A stretch of 64,000 nucleotides of DNA from Nocardioides xinjiangensis (GCF_017916455.1 NZ_JAFMSY010000001.1:913977-977976), one strand, 5' to 3'. Shown: positions 1 through 9,691, counted from the stretch's first letter. Notes: a model not told the origin generated them from the sequence alone. A program made the numbers and translations.

Positions 1-270
1 CGTCCCCGCACCTGCGACCGGCAGCGCCCGCTCCCCGAACAACGCCGCAGCGCTCCCCACCGCCGCCACACCGGCCACGGTGTCCGAGCGCCACCCCGCC
101 ACCAGGTCGTCATCGGTGCCGGCCGGCACCACGTGGGCGTGCGCCCACGCCAACGCCGCCTCCACCACCTCCACGTCGGCCCGCCGCCGCGCCTCCACCG
201 CCGCCACCGCACGATCCAGCACCGCACGGCTCGAGGGCCGATCAACAGCAGCCGCGGCAGTGGTGGACAT
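1..270 (-). CDS. DUF222/HNH endonuclease-type protein, N-terminal fragment
   Basis: An ATG at 270 opens 90 codons that run off the left edge of the window. The visible part is Ala-, Val- and Arg-rich (it begins MSTTAAAAVDRPSSRAVLDR) and continues as helices containing ALAWAHAHVV and a DDDLVAGW segment. This is the usual N-terminus of the DUF222 proteins that carry a C-terminal HNH nuclease domain and are present in many copies in Nocardioides and mycobacteria. The HNH domain itself lies outside the window, so nuclease activity is inferred from family resemblance only. It is divergent from the methyltransferase at 404. Confidence 0.6.
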   Translation of the reverse strand, partial: MSTTAAAAVDRPSSRAVLDRAVAAVEARRRADVEVVEAALAWAHAHVVPAGTDDDLVAGWRSDTVAGVAAVGSAAALFGERALPVAGAGT

Positions 271-403
271 GCGTCCAGTCTCCCAGACCCCACCGACGTC
301 CTGACCTGCCCGAACACATCTGCGGAGAACTCTTTTCGAACACGCCGCCGAGTCGCCGGAGCAAGCGAACGCCGGACCTCGGACACCGCCCTAGGCTGGG
401 CGC

Positions 404-1027
404 ATGGACGCACGCGCATGGGACGAGCGGTACGCCGCGAGCGACCTGGTGTGGTCGCGCGAGCCCAACCAGCTCGTGGCCGCCGAGCTCGCGGACCTCG
501 CACCCGGCACGGCGGTCGACCTGGGGGCCGGAGAGGGTCGCAACGCGATCTGGCTGGCGAGCCGCGGCTGGTCCGCCACAGCCGTCGACTTCAGCCAGGT
601 CGCCCTCGACAAGGGCGCCCGGCTCGCGGCCGACCTCGGGCCGGCGGCGCCGGACGTCACGTGGGTCTGTGCCGACGCGACGACCTGGCGCCCGTCCGCG
701 CCCGTGGACCTGGTGGTGGTCGCGTACCTGCAGCTGCCGGCGGACGAGCGGCGCCGGGCTGTCCGGGGCGCGGTCGAGAGCCTGCGCATCGGCGGGACGC
801 TGCTGCTCGTGGCGCACGACGCGACGAACCTCACGGAGGGCACCGGTGGCCCCCGGGACCCGGCCGTGCTGATGACGGCCGAGGACGTCGTGGCCGACCT
901 GGCCGGCCTCGACGTCGAGGTGGTGCGCGCCGAGCGCGTCGCCCGTCAGGTCACCGCGGACGACGGCCACGGCGGAGAGGTGCGTCGTACGGCCTGGGAC
1001 TGCGTGGTCCGGGTGGTCAGGCGCTGA
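404..1027 (+). CDS. Class I SAM-dependent methyltransferase
   Basis: This 207-residue protein has the Rossmann methyltransferase core: SAM-binding motif I (VDLGAGEGRNA, about residues 38-48), the acidic residue ending strand 2 (ATAVDFSQ, about 59-66), motif II (WVCADATTW) and a strand 4 segment (VDLVVVAYLQL). The W17-S-R-E-PN opening and overall length resemble the TehB/Tam-like small-molecule methyltransferases. The substrate cannot be told from sequence. The gene stands alone, and its stop codon lies inside a strong hairpin shared with the convergent secreted-protein gene. Confidence 0.85.
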   Translation: MDARAWDERYAASDLVWSREPNQLVAAELADLAPGTAVDLGAGEGRNAIWLASRGWSATAVDFSQVALDKGARLAADLGPAAPDVTWVCADATTWRPSAPVDLVVVAYLQLPADERRRAVRGAVESLRIGGTLLLVAHDATNLTEGTGGPRDPAVLMTAEDVVADLAGLDVEVVRAERVARQVTADDGHGGEVRRTAWDCVVRVVRR

Positions 1028-1053
1028 CCGCAGCAGGTCAGCGCCCGACCACC
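1012..1053. terminator. Bidirectional hairpin terminator
   Basis: Two 18-base arms (1012-1029 and 1036-1053) pair with a single A-C mismatch around a 6-base loop. The hairpin covers the stop codon of the methyltransferase and ends 8 bases before the end of the convergent gene, so it can serve both. There is no U-tract, as is common in high-G+C actinobacteria. Confidence 0.7.
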
Positions 1054-1060
1054 CGGAGGT

Positions 1061-4000
1061 TCAGCGGGTCAGCCGCACACTCACCCGCTGGGTGCCGCCG
1101 TCCTCGAACCGGACGACGAGCACGGCCTTGACGGTCGCCTTCTTGCCCAGCAGGGCACGAGCCCGCTTGGTGAGCTTGAGGGTGACCTTGTCCTTCTCGA
1201 GCGAGTCGAGGTCGAACGTCCCGGCGCCGAGGCGCTTGCCGTCCTTCCCACGCGTGCGGAGGACCGCCTTGCCCTCGCACCCGACCGCTCCGCAGCGGAC
1301 CGTGAGCTTGGCCTTGCGACGGCTGGGCGTCGCGTCGGCCTTCTCGCCCTTGACCTTCACCGACGGCGCGTCGGCCGGCGGGTTGGTCGGCGGGGTCGGG
1401 ACCGGCGCGGGGGTCACGACCTTGACCTGGGCGGTGCCCTGGCCCGGGTCGTGCGCCACGTCTCCGGCGTACTTCGCGACCAGCTCGACGGTCCGTCCGG
1501 CAGCGAACGGGCCGACCTCGAAGGTCGCCTTGCCGTCCTTCAGCGTCGCGGCGGGCAGGTCGGTGCCGTCGACGGACAGCACCACCTCACCGGTCGGCGT
1601 CTCCTGTGCCGCAGACGTCACGGCGACCTCGACCTGCGCCTTCTTGCCCGTCTGGAGCTGCTCGGGCGCCGTGACGGTCACCGTCGCCGGCACGTTCTCC
1701 GGGTCGGCGAGCTCCTTGACCTGGACGTCGCGGTAGAAGACGGTCTCGCCGCCACCGTGGTTCTGCAGACCGATGTAGGACGGCCACTTCAACCGGTTCT
1801 CGTCGGTGCTGGTGAAGTCGTTCACCAGGACGTCGTTGAGGTAGATCCGGATCCGCTTGCCCTCCACCTTGATCTCGTAGTGGTTCCACTGGCCCACCGG
1901 CTTGAGCGCGGCGTCGCGCGCGGTCAGGTCGGCCGACTGGAAGTTGTAGATCGCGCCGGTCGTGCTGTCCGGGTCGTCCGTGGCGTCGATTTGGATCTCG
2001 TAGCCCTGGTTGACGGCCACCCACGGGTCGGTGCCCGGGTTCGGGAACCCGACGAACACGCCACCGTTGTCGTCCTTGACGAGCTTCCAGTCCAGCTGCA
2101 GCGAGTAGTCGCCCTCGAGCGGCTCGGAGTGCCACAGCAGGCCGAGGCCGCCGTTGGTCTTCAGCGTGCAGTCCGCCTCTCGGGTGAACACGCCGGGGCC
2201 GGCCATGTTCCAGTCCTCGAGGCTGTTCGCGGTGCCGTCGAACAGCGTCCGGTAGCCCGGGTCGGCCGTGGTGGCCTCGCAGGCGTCGGGCTCGACGACG
2301 ACCTCGTCGCTGACCCGGAACCAGTCGAACGCGCCGACCTGGCTGCCGGTGCCGTTGTAGGCAGCGACACCGATCTTGGGTGCGACCAGCCCCGTGGAGG
2401 GGTAGCCCGCGCCCATCGACTGCCACGTCGTGCCCTGGTCGACCGACCAGCGGCCCTGGATGGCGGTGCCGGTCGAGACCATCTGCAGCTGCAGGTCGTC
2501 CGGAGCGGCGCCGTCGGGCAGGTCGGCGTTGGTGTAGACCATGTCGCCGTTGATCCGGCGACCCAGCTCGAGCACCCAGTCGCCGTCCGGCTTCTCCATC
2601 GCGACGAACTTGGCGTAGTTCGTGGCGCTGGTCCACGCGACCAAGCCACCCTGCAGGTAGTCGTCCGTGCCCGTCATCGTGAGCTGCGTGGTCGCCGCCC
2701 ACGGGCCCTCGGCGGGCGCGTTCTGCAGGACCATGTTTTTCGCGTCCACCGCACCGCCGGACAGGTCGCCGGCCTGGGCGTTGATCCGCAGCTGGCCACC
2801 GGCCACCGCGACGCCGGTCGACGTCTTGTTCAGGATCGTGCTCCAGCGGCAGGTGTCGAGCGTGGTGCCATCGAACTCGTCGTCGGCGCCGGGAACCTGA
2901 CCGGGAGCGCACGCCTCACGGGCACCGAGGTCGAGGTAGTCGATGTTGACGTTGCCGTTGTCGCCGGCGTCGCGCTGGATCTTGACGACGTTGGCGCCGG
3001 CGCGCAGCTCGAGCTGGTCGGTGACCGAGCCCCACTCCTTCCACGTGGCGAACGGCGGCAGCGACAGCTTCTTGACGAAGACGTCGTTGACGTAGACCGA
3101 CATCACCTTGGTCTGGTTGGGCTGCGGGTTCGGCCCGTTGGCGTAGCCGAGCTTCACGTTGTGGTACCCGGCCGTCGTCGCGGTGACGTCGAAGGTCACG
3201 GACGCGCCGTCGACCTCGAAGCCACCGACGTACCCGGTGCCGCTGTAGCCGGCGTGCTCGGTCTGGACCCGGTTGCGGTCACCCGTGATGGTGCCGGCCT
3301 CGGCCTCGACGCGACCGCCGGTCGGGTCGACGAGCTTGACGTGGTCGAGGTTGACGTGGCCGTCGTCGCCGGTCTCGTAGGCGATCTCGACGCGCGTCGC
3401 GCCTGCCGGCAGCGTGACCCGGGTGGTGAACGTGCCCCACGTCTTCCAGTCCGCGAACGGCGGCAGCGAGATCTGCCGGCGCTCGTCGCCGATGTAGAGG
3501 CTCATCTTCTTGGTCTGGTTGGGCTGCGGGTTCGGCCCGTTGGCGTAGCGGATCTGCAGGTCGTACGAGCCGGCCCGCGGCGCCACGACGGTGACCGCGC
3601 TGCCGGACCCGACGGTCTGGATGCCGTCGACGAAGCCCGAGCCCGTGTAGCCGGCGTGCTCGGTGTCGATGCCGGCGGTGCCGGACAGCTCGCCGTCCTC
3701 GAGCTCGTAGATGCCGTCCGGAGCGGGCTCCGGCTCGGCCTCGACGTAGCCGGGGTAGCTGTTCAGGGTGTACCAGGCCTCGGTGCTCCAGAGCGTCTCG
3801 CCGGTGGCGGACTGGAACGGGCGCGGCGAGCGCAGGTGGACCACCCGGTCGGGCTTCATCCCGTCGACCTTGAGGGTGACCGTGCGGCCGTCCTCGCTGG
3901 CGGTCGCGCTGGTGACGGCGAGCGACTCCTCGTCGAGCTTGGGGCCGCCGTACTGCGCGGTGGCCCGGTAGCGCCACTGCTTGAGCTGGTACTTCGACGC

Positions 4001-5794
4001 GAGGTCCTGCAGCGTCGCGGGGGCGAGCGGCTGGGTGTACTCGATCTCGAAGCCGCCCTCGACGACGTCCATCGACTTCATGTCGAAGGGGGTGTCGCCG
4101 CTCAGGTCGAGCTTCTGCAGGCCGTAGCGCAGCTTGCCGGTCTGGCCCCAGTTTCCACCGGCGCCGAGGCCGCCGATGACCAGCGAGCCGTTCGGAGCCT
4201 TGAGCACGCGGCTGACGCCGGCCTCGAGGCCCTGGGTCATCCGGAAGAGGGCGCCCTGGTAGCGGCCGTCGACCTTCTCGAGGTCGGCGCGCTGGAGGCC
4301 GCCGTAGGTCACGTCGCCGATGAACATCTGGCCGGCGTACGGGCCCGCGTCGACGACGACGGGGGTGCTCGGGGAGTTGGCGATCTCGTTCTGCGGCATC
4401 CACAGCACCGGCTTGGTCACGGGCTGGTCGTCGAAGCGACCGGGCGTGCCGTCGGGCTCGGTGGTGAAGTGGTTGTAGAACTCGCCGCGCTTGATCTCGA
4501 TCAGCTTGGAGGCCGGGAGCCAGCCGCCCTGGTTGTCGGTCACGAAGATCTCGCCCGCGGGACCCCAGCCCATGCCGTGCGGGGTGCGGAGACCGCCCGC
4601 GACGTAGTCGATCGCGCCGGTGGCCTTGTCGATGGTGATGTGCGTGCCGCGGTCGTGCGAGCCCTGCGGCACGGTGGTCGCGCCGCCGAGGTTGATCGAG
4701 ACCGACAGGTTCACGTGGAACTTGCCGTCCTTGTAGAGCATCCCGAAGCCGAACTCGTGGAAGTTGCCGTCGAAGGGGTACTTCGCGATCTCCACGCTGC
4801 CCTCGTAGACGCCCTGGGCGTTCTTCTGGGTCAGCTTGATCAGGCCGGTCTTCTCGGAGACGTAGATCTCGCCGTCCACGACCGAGATGCCCTGCGGCTC
4901 CTTGAGGCCGGAGGCGATCCTGGTGTGCGTCACGTCAGCCGGGGAGTCCGCTCCCTGGACGCCGCTGAGGCGGTAGAGCTCGCCGAGCTCGACGTTGCCC
5001 TGGTCGTTGCCGTTGCCGCCCCAGGTGAGGACGAGGAGGTCGTTGCCGTCCCACTCCAGGCCGGTGACCTGGGGCTCGAAGCCGTTGGGACGCAGGTTGA
5101 CCAGGTCGTAGGCCGGGTTGACCGAGCCGAGCTGGAGGCCGTCACCCTCCGAGTCGTTCTGGCCCTCGCACTGCTTGAAGCCGGGCGCGGTCACGCGGGT
5201 GACGTTGGCCTCGGTGCTGAGCACGGAGGTGGGGACCAGCGAGAAGGAGCTCGCCCCGGGCGGCATCCACTCGAGCAGCAGTCGCTCGCCGCCGCCGGCC
5301 TCGAAGTAGTCGATGCGCAGCTTGTGCACGGTGCCGGCGGTCAGCGTCGTGGTGCCGGTCTTGGCGGTGTCGCCGTGCAGGCCGTCGTGGTCGATGACCT
5401 CGGTGCTGTCGATGGTGAGGCGCGAGCCGTCGTCGCTGGTGAGCCGGAACTGGTAGGCGCCCGTCGTCTCGACGCTGAGGTTGGCCAGCGCCTCCACGAC
5501 GAAGTTGTCCTGCAGCCCGCCGAAGTCGGCAGGCGCGTCCCAGTCGATCGTCGGCTTGAGCAGGTCGACGTTGGGGGTCTGCCCGGACTTGAGCGTGCAC
5601 AGCTCGGAGATCGGCTGGCCGAGCTGGAAGGCCCGCATCGTGAGGCCGGGCTCATCGCCCGGCGGCACGGCGGCGGCGGCGCTCGGCATCACCGCGGCGA
5701 GGCTGGCGGCCACCGCGGTGGCCAGGATGGCGGCACCCGCGCGACGACGGCCTCGGGCCGGTCGTGGGCGGGAGAGGGAGGGGGACTTCGACAC
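1061..5794 (-). CDS. Secreted multidomain protein: PA14, beta-propeller, two CBM6-like, two concanavalin-like domains
   Basis: This 1577-residue exported protein begins with an Arg-rich Sec/Tat-like signal peptide ending near AAAVPPGDE. Approximate domain order is as follows. PA14 at 50-200 (LTSDDGSRLTID). A sorbosone/glucose-dehydrogenase-type six-blade propeller at 216-565 (SGLKEPQGISVVDGEIYVSEK, TPHGMGWGPAGEIFVTDNQ). An Ig-like segment at 590-680. Two closely similar CBM6/35-like modules at 695-825 and 828-955, both with HAGY and GPNPQPNQTK. A DUF1349-like module at 963-1150. A DUF1080-type lectin/hydrolase fold at 1175-1350. An Ig-like repeat at 1365-1450 and a basic C-terminal domain. 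It probably binds or modifies sugars outside the cell. The catalytic activity is inference, since the propeller resembles sugar dehydrogenases but also occurs in non-enzymes. Confidence 0.75.
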   Translation of the reverse strand: MSKSPSLSRPRPARGRRRAGAAILATAVAASLAAVMPSAAAAVPPGDEPGLTMRAFQLGQPISELCTLKSGQTPNVDLLKPTIDWDAPADFGGLQDNFVVEALANLSVETTGAYQFRLTSDDGSRLTIDSTEVIDHDGLHGDTAKTGTTTLTAGTVHKLRIDYFEAGGGERLLLEWMPPGASSFSLVPTSVLSTEANVTRVTAPGFKQCEGQNDSEGDGLQLGSVNPAYDLVNLRPNGFEPQVTGLEWDGNDLLVLTWGGNGNDQGNVELGELYRLSGVQGADSPADVTHTRIASGLKEPQGISVVDGEIYVSEKTGLIKLTQKNAQGVYEGSVEIAKYPFDGNFHEFGFGMLYKDGKFHVNLSVSINLGGATTVPQGSHDRGTHITIDKATGAIDYVAGGLRTPHGMGWGPAGEIFVTDNQGGWLPASKLIEIKRGEFYNHFTTEPDGTPGRFDDQPVTKPVLWMPQNEIANSPSTPVVVDAGPYAGQMFIGDVTYGGLQRADLEKVDGRYQGALFRMTQGLEAGVSRVLKAPNGSLVIGGLGAGGNWGQTGKLRYGLQKLDLSGDTPFDMKSMDVVEGGFEIEYTQPLAPATLQDLASKYQLKQWRYRATAQYGGPKLDEESLAVTSATASEDGRTVTLKVDGMKPDRVVHLRSPRPFQSATGETLWSTEAWYTLNSYPGYVEAEPEPAPDGIYELEDGELSGTAGIDTEHAGYTGSGFVDGIQTVGSGSAVTVVAPRAGSYDLQIRYANGPNPQPNQTKKMSLYIGDERRQISLPPFADWKTWGTFTTRVTLPAGATRVEIAYETGDDGHVNLDHVKLVDPTGGRVEAEAGTITGDRNRVQTEHAGYSGTGYVGGFEVDGASVTFDVTATTAGYHNVKLGYANGPNPQPNQTKVMSVYVNDVFVKKLSLPPFATWKEWGSVTDQLELRAGANVVKIQRDAGDNGNVNIDYLDLGAREACAPGQVPGADDEFDGTTLDTCRWSTILNKTSTGVAVAGGQLRINAQAGDLSGGAVDAKNMVLQNAPAEGPWAATTQLTMTGTDDYLQGGLVAWTSATNYAKFVAMEKPDGDWVLELGRRINGDMVYTNADLPDGAAPDDLQLQMVSTGTAIQGRWSVDQGTTWQSMGAGYPSTGLVAPKIGVAAYNGTGSQVGAFDWFRVSDEVVVEPDACEATTADPGYRTLFDGTANSLEDWNMAGPGVFTREADCTLKTNGGLGLLWHSEPLEGDYSLQLDWKLVKDDNGGVFVGFPNPGTDPWVAVNQGYEIQIDATDDPDSTTGAIYNFQSADLTARDAALKPVGQWNHYEIKVEGKRIRIYLNDVLVNDFTSTDENRLKWPSYIGLQNHGGGETVFYRDVQVKELADPENVPATVTVTAPEQLQTGKKAQVEVAVTSAAQETPTGEVVLSVDGTDLPAATLKDGKATFEVGPFAAGRTVELVAKYAGDVAHDPGQGTAQVKVVTPAPVPTPPTNPPADAPSVKVKGEKADATPSRRKAKLTVRCGAVGCEGKAVLRTRGKDGKRLGAGTFDLDSLEKDKVTLKLTKRARALLGKKATVKAVLVVRFEDGGTQRVSVRLTR

Positions 5795-5935
5795 CTGGGG
5801 TATGACCTCTCGCGACCCCGGTGACGGAGCACCGGGAAGGATGTGACGTCCCTCACCCTAGGTCGAATCTGCCGGTTTGTGAACAACTTTTGTCCGCCGA
5901 TCGTCATAAGGGTGCCGCCGGGCTACAGTGCCGCC

Positions 5936-8164
5936 GTGCTCGAGGACCTGGGACGTCGGCTGTACGGCGCGCGCCGATGGGTGCTCGGAGCGTGGGCGGT
6001 GCTGGCCGTCCTGGGCGGCGTCCTCGGCGGATCGGTCTTCGACGTCGCGGAGTCCCCGGACCCGCTGCGAGCCGGGGCGGAGTCGGCGCGGCTGGAGCAG
6101 CGGCTGGAGTCGGTCGACCCCGAGGGCGAGCTCGTGGTCGCCGTCCTCTCCGGCGCCGACATCTACGGCGTCGACATGATCGACCAGGCCACCCGGGTCA
6201 TGCACGAGGTGCGCGAGCTGCCCGACGTCGTGGACGTCCGCGACCCGTGGACCACCGGCGCCCAGGACCTCGTCGCCCCCGACCGCTTCGGCACGGTGGT
6301 GACGGTGGAGATCGACCCGACCGTCGACCGCGACCGCGCCCTCGCCGCCGCGGAGCGGGTCGACGCGACGCTCCGCGAGGTCGCCATGCCCGAGGTGCTC
6401 GTCGGCGGACCGCTGTTCGCCGAGGAGGCGTTCGCCGAGCAGGCGATCCAGGACGCGGCCCGCGGCGAGGGCGTCGCGATCGTCGTGCTGGTCGGCGTGC
6501 TCGCGCTCGCGCTGGGCGGCCTCCTGGCGGGTGTCGTGCCGGTGCTCACGGCGCTCGGCTCGGTATGCGTGGCGCTCCTCGCCCTGGCGGGCCTCGCCCG
6601 GCTCACCGAGGTGAGCGAGTACGCCGTCAACGTCGTCACGCTGCTCGGGCTCGGCCTGGCCGTCGACTACGCCCTGCTGGTCCTCGGCCGATTCCGCGAG
6701 GAGCGGGCCGCGGCGACCGGGCGCACCGGGCGCACGGGGCGCACGGACATCGGCGAGGTGCTCGCCCGCACCCTGGCCACCTCGGGCAGGACCGTGCTGG
6801 TGTCCGGCCTGACCGTCGGGACCGCCCTCGCGGGCCTGTTGCTGCTGGGCGACCCGGTGCTGTCCCCGATGGCCCTCGGCGGCCTGGTCGCCGTGGGAGC
6901 GGCGACGCTGTCCGGGCTCACCCTCGCCCCGGCGCTCGCCGGCGTGGCGCACGCCCGCATCCCCGAGCCCTCAGCCGGCCGGGTGCTCGGCGGCACACCG
7001 AGCGCACACGCCCTCCTCCCCCGCCTCGCCCGGGTGGCGCAGCGGCGACCGTGGCCCGTCCTGCTGGGCTGCACCGCCCTGCTGCTGCTGCTCGCGACGC
7101 CGCTGCTGTCCCTCGACCTGCGCAACTCCGACGCCCGCTCGCTGCCCGGTGACAGCGAGCCGCGGCTCGTGCAGGAAGCGATCGAGCGCGGCTTCCCCGA
7201 GCAGGTCGCGACCCCGGTCACGGTGCTGGTCGAGGCGGACTTCAGCTCCCAGGAGACGGCGGACGCGATGGCGCGCGCCATGGCCGTGCGGGGAGTGGCC
7301 GACGTGATGCTCCTCGACCCCCTCCCCGGTGAGCTGAGCCAGATCTTCGTGGAGCCCGAGCCGGACGCGGCCGGCGACTACGACGGCCCGCAAGCGCAGG
7401 ACCTCGTACGCCGGCTGCGGGCCGCCGACCTCGGGCCGGGGGTGCTGGTGGGCGGTCCGACCGCGGAGCTCGTCGACACCCGCGACGCCCTCGCCGACCG
7501 GGCGCTGGTGGCCGTCCTCGTCGTCGTCCTCGCGACCGCGCTGCTCCTGGGCCGCCTCACCCGCTCGGTCGTCGTACCGGTCAAGGCGGTGGCGATGAAC
7601 CTGCTCTCCCTCTGCGCGACCCTCGGCGTCGTGGTCGCGGTGTTCCAGTGGGGCTGGGGCTCCTCGCTGCTCGGCTTCGACCCGTGGGGGGCCCTCGACG
7701 TCACCACCCCGCTGCTGCTGTTCATGTTCGCGTTCGGGCTCTCGATGGACTACCACGTGTTCCTCGTCGCCCGGATCCGCGAGGCGTGGGACGAGGCGAG
7801 GCGGGACGCCGACACCGCGCGCGCCAGGCGGCGCCGTCCGCGCCCCGTCGACCTGCGGGCGCTCAACGACCGAGCCGTGCTGACCGGCATCACCGCCTCG
7901 GGTCCCGTGGTGACCCTGGCGGCGGTGGCCATCGGGATCGTGTTCCTCGGCTTCGCCCTCGGCGAGCTGGTCGCGGTCAAGGAGATCGGCGTGGGCATGA
8001 CCGTGGCCGTGCTCATCGACGTCACGGTGGTCCGCGGCCTGCTGCTGCCCGCGACGATGACCCTGCTGGGCCGGTGGAACTGGTGGGTCCCGGGTCAGGA
8101 CCGGGCCTCGGGACCGGACCCTTCGTCCGTGCCGTCGCCGGGCGCAGCCGGCTCGTCGCCGTAG
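5936..8164 (+). CDS. MMPL-family RND-type membrane transporter
   Basis: The 742-residue protein shows the duplicated RND/MMPL layout: one N-terminal membrane helix, an extracytoplasmic domain, then a helical block, repeated. The typical motifs are GLGLAVDYALLVLGRFREE in the first half and FGLSMDYHVFLVARIREAW in the second. MMPL proteins export lipids or drugs by proton motive force; the substrate here is unknown. I chose GTG 5936 (VLEDLGRRL) because the frame upstream translates as unrelated sequence over the divergent promoter region. Three tandem 9-bp units near 6719-6745 encode a Thr-Gly-Arg repeat in a cytoplasmic loop. The 3' end overlaps the convergent small gene by 70 bp. Confidence 0.88.
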   Translation: MLEDLGRRLYGARRWVLGAWAVLAVLGGVLGGSVFDVAESPDPLRAGAESARLEQRLESVDPEGELVVAVLSGADIYGVDMIDQATRVMHEVRELPDVVDVRDPWTTGAQDLVAPDRFGTVVTVEIDPTVDRDRALAAAERVDATLREVAMPEVLVGGPLFAEEAFAEQAIQDAARGEGVAIVVLVGVLALALGGLLAGVVPVLTALGSVCVALLALAGLARLTEVSEYAVNVVTLLGLGLAVDYALLVLGRFREERAAATGRTGRTGRTDIGEVLARTLATSGRTVLVSGLTVGTALAGLLLLGDPVLSPMALGGLVAVGAATLSGLTLAPALAGVAHARIPEPSAGRVLGGTPSAHALLPRLARVAQRRPWPVLLGCTALLLLLATPLLSLDLRNSDARSLPGDSEPRLVQEAIERGFPEQVATPVTVLVEADFSSQETADAMARAMAVRGVADVMLLDPLPGELSQIFVEPEPDAAGDYDGPQAQDLVRRLRAADLGPGVLVGGPTAELVDTRDALADRALVAVLVVVLATALLLGRLTRSVVVPVKAVAMNLLSLCATLGVVVAVFQWGWGSSLLGFDPWGALDVTTPLLLFMFAFGLSMDYHVFLVARIREAWDEARRDADTARARRRRPRPVDLRALNDRAVLTGITASGPVVTLAAVAIGIVFLGFALGELVAVKEIGVGMTVAVLIDVTVVRGLLLPATMTLLGRWNWWVPGQDRASGPDPSSVPSPGAAGSSP

Positions 8165-8337
8165 AGGCCCGCGTCCTTGGCCGCCTGGGCCTTGCGCAGC
8201 TGCTTGACGAGGCTGAACCCGAGCACGACCACCGCGATGATCATGAAGATCCACAGCGCGAAGCCCAGCGGTCCCGCCTTCACCTCGGTGTCCCGGGGCG
8301 TGGGGTCTTCGAGCAGGACGATCAGCAGGTCGAGCAT
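8095..8337 (-). CDS. Small single-pass membrane protein downstream of mca
   Basis: Eighty residues: a short hydrophobic start, one clear membrane helix at about 24-43 (GFALWIFMIIAVVVLGFSLV), then a basic stretch (KQLRKAQAAKD) and an acidic tail. It lies 23 bp downstream of mca on the same strand. In mycobacteria a similar small membrane protein (Rv1083) also sits next to mca, so the linkage appears conserved, but no function is known. The last 70 bp overlap the end of the convergent MMPL gene. Confidence 0.75.
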   Translation of the reverse strand: MLDLLIVLLEDPTPRDTEVKAGPLGFALWIFMIIAVVVLGFSLVKQLRKAQAAKDAGLYGDEPAAPGDGTDEGSGPEARS

Positions 8338-8360
8338 GGCTCCATCCTCCCACTCGCTCC

Positions 8361-9260
8361 CTACGGAGCGGGGGTCGGGATGCCCGCGAAGAGGTCGTCC
8401 TCGGGCAGCGTGGTCTCCACCGTGGACTCGACGAGCTCGTAGTCCTCGGTCGGCCAGACGTTCTGCTGGATCTCCCGCGGGATGGCGAACCACATGCCGT
8501 CGGGGTCGATCTGCGTCGCGTGCGCCAGCAGCGCCTGGTCGCGCACCCCGAAGTACTCGCTGCACGGCACCTTCGTGGTGATGCGCTCGTCCCACTCGGG
8601 CTCGCGCTGCCAGGTGGCCAGCCGCTCGGTGTAGGGCGACTCCAGGTCGTGCGCGAGCATCGCCTCGTGCAGGGCGTTGGTCTTCGCCCAGCTCCAGCCG
8701 TGGTGGTAGTAGAGCTTCATCGGCTGCCACGGCTCGCCCGCGTCGGGGAAGCGCTCGGGATCGCCGGCAGCGGCGTACGCCGCGACGGTGACCTCGTGGC
8801 AGCGGATGTGGTCGGGGTGCGGGTAGCCCCCGCGCTCGTCGTACGTCGTCACGACGTGCGGGCGGAACTCGCGGATCAGCCGCACCAGGCGCTCGGCGGC
8901 CTCCTCGAGCGGGACGAGCGCGAAGCAGCCCTCCGGCAGCGGCGGCGGCGGGTCGCCCTCGGGCCAGCCGGAGTCGACGAACCCGAGCCAGTCCTGGCGG
9001 ATGCCGAGGATGTCGCGGGCGCGGTGCATCTCCTCGCGACGGATCTCGCTGATGTTCTCCCAGACCTCGGGGCGGTCCATCTTCGCGTTGAGCACCGAGC
9101 CGCGCTCGCCGCCGGTGCAGGTCACGACGTGGACGTCGACGCCTTCCGCGACGTACTTCGCCGTCGACGCGGCACCCTTGCTCGACTCGTCGTCGGGGTG
9201 GGCGTGGACGTGCATCAGGCGGAGCCCGGCGCGGGGCCGGTCTGCGGAGGGCTGGGGCAT
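8361..9260 (-). CDS. mca: Mycothiol S-conjugate amidase
   Basis: This 299-residue zinc amidase of the PIG-L/LmbE fold has the metal-binding [11 protein letters not shown] at 19-29 and a second ligand region [11 protein letters not shown] near 146-156. The [13 protein letters not shown] segment and the long C-terminal half match Mca and distinguish it from the shorter MshB deacetylase. Mca cleaves mycothiol conjugates of electrophiles and drugs, releasing the mercapturic acid for export and GlcN-Ins for mycothiol resynthesis. The position beside DUF4307 and greA is the same as in mycobacteria (Rv1080c-Rv1083). It is divergent from the DUF4307 gene, with only 38 bp between the starts. Confidence 0.95.
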   Translation of the reverse strand: MPQPSADRPRAGLRLMHVHAHPDDESSKGAASTAKYVAEGVDVHVVTCTGGERGSVLNAKMDRPEVWENISEIRREEMHRARDILGIRQDWLGFVDSGWPEGDPPPPLPEGCFALVPLEEAAERLVRLIREFRPHVVTTYDERGGYPHPDHIRCHEVTVAAYAAAGDPERFPDAGEPWQPMKLYYHHGWSWAKTNALHEAMLAHDLESPYTERLATWQREPEWDERITTKVPCSEYFGVRDQALLAHATQIDPDGMWFAIPREIQQNVWPTEDYELVESTVETTLPEDDLFAGIPTPAP

Positions 9261-9298
9261 GGGCCCGAGTCTAGGAGGCGCCGCTTACGCTTCAGTGC

Positions 9299-9691
9299 GT
9301 GACCACCGACCTCGCCGACCGCTACGGGGCACCCCCTCGGTGGCGCCGCCCGGTCACGGTCGGCGTCGCCGTCGTCCTGGCGGTGGCCGGACTCACCTGG
9401 CTGGCGTGGACCGCGTGGTTCCACAGCACCCCCGTGGTCACCTCCGAGGTGGTCACCTACGAGGTCGCCAGCGACCACGAGATGCGCGCCCGGGTCGACG
9501 TGGAGCTCGGCGCCGACGACGTCGAGGCCAGCTGCCGGGTCCGCGCCTACGCCGAGGACCACACCACCGTCGGCGAGCTGGCGTTCACCCCCGTCGACGG
9601 CACCAACGAGGTGGTCATCCGCACCGAGCGGCGCGCCACCACGGTCGAGAAGCTCGGCTGCACGGCCGAGGGCCAGCCCCGCCCTCGCTGA
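9299..9691 (+). CDS. DUF4307 membrane protein
   Basis: A 130-residue protein with a short cytoplasmic N-terminus (LADRYGAPPRWRR), one membrane helix at about 18-40 and an extracytoplasmic beta-rich domain (VVTSEVVTYEVASDHEMRAR). This matches the DUF4307 family of actinobacteria, which has no known function. The GTG at 9299 directly follows the divergent mca start region. It sits between mca and greA, as in mycobacteria (Rv1081c). Confidence 0.85.
   Translation: MTTDLADRYGAPPRWRRPVTVGVAVVLAVAGLTWLAWTAWFHSTPVVTSEVVTYEVASDHEMRARVDVELGADDVEASCRVRAYAEDHTTVGELAFTPVDGTNEVVIRTERRATTVEKLGCTAEGQPRPR

Noticed and set aside
1451..5824. A 1457-codon open frame on the plus strand
   Set aside because: It is the antisense shadow of the 1577-residue secreted protein. 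Its translation is Asp/Val/Gly/Arg-rich with no domain, as expected in high-G+C DNA.
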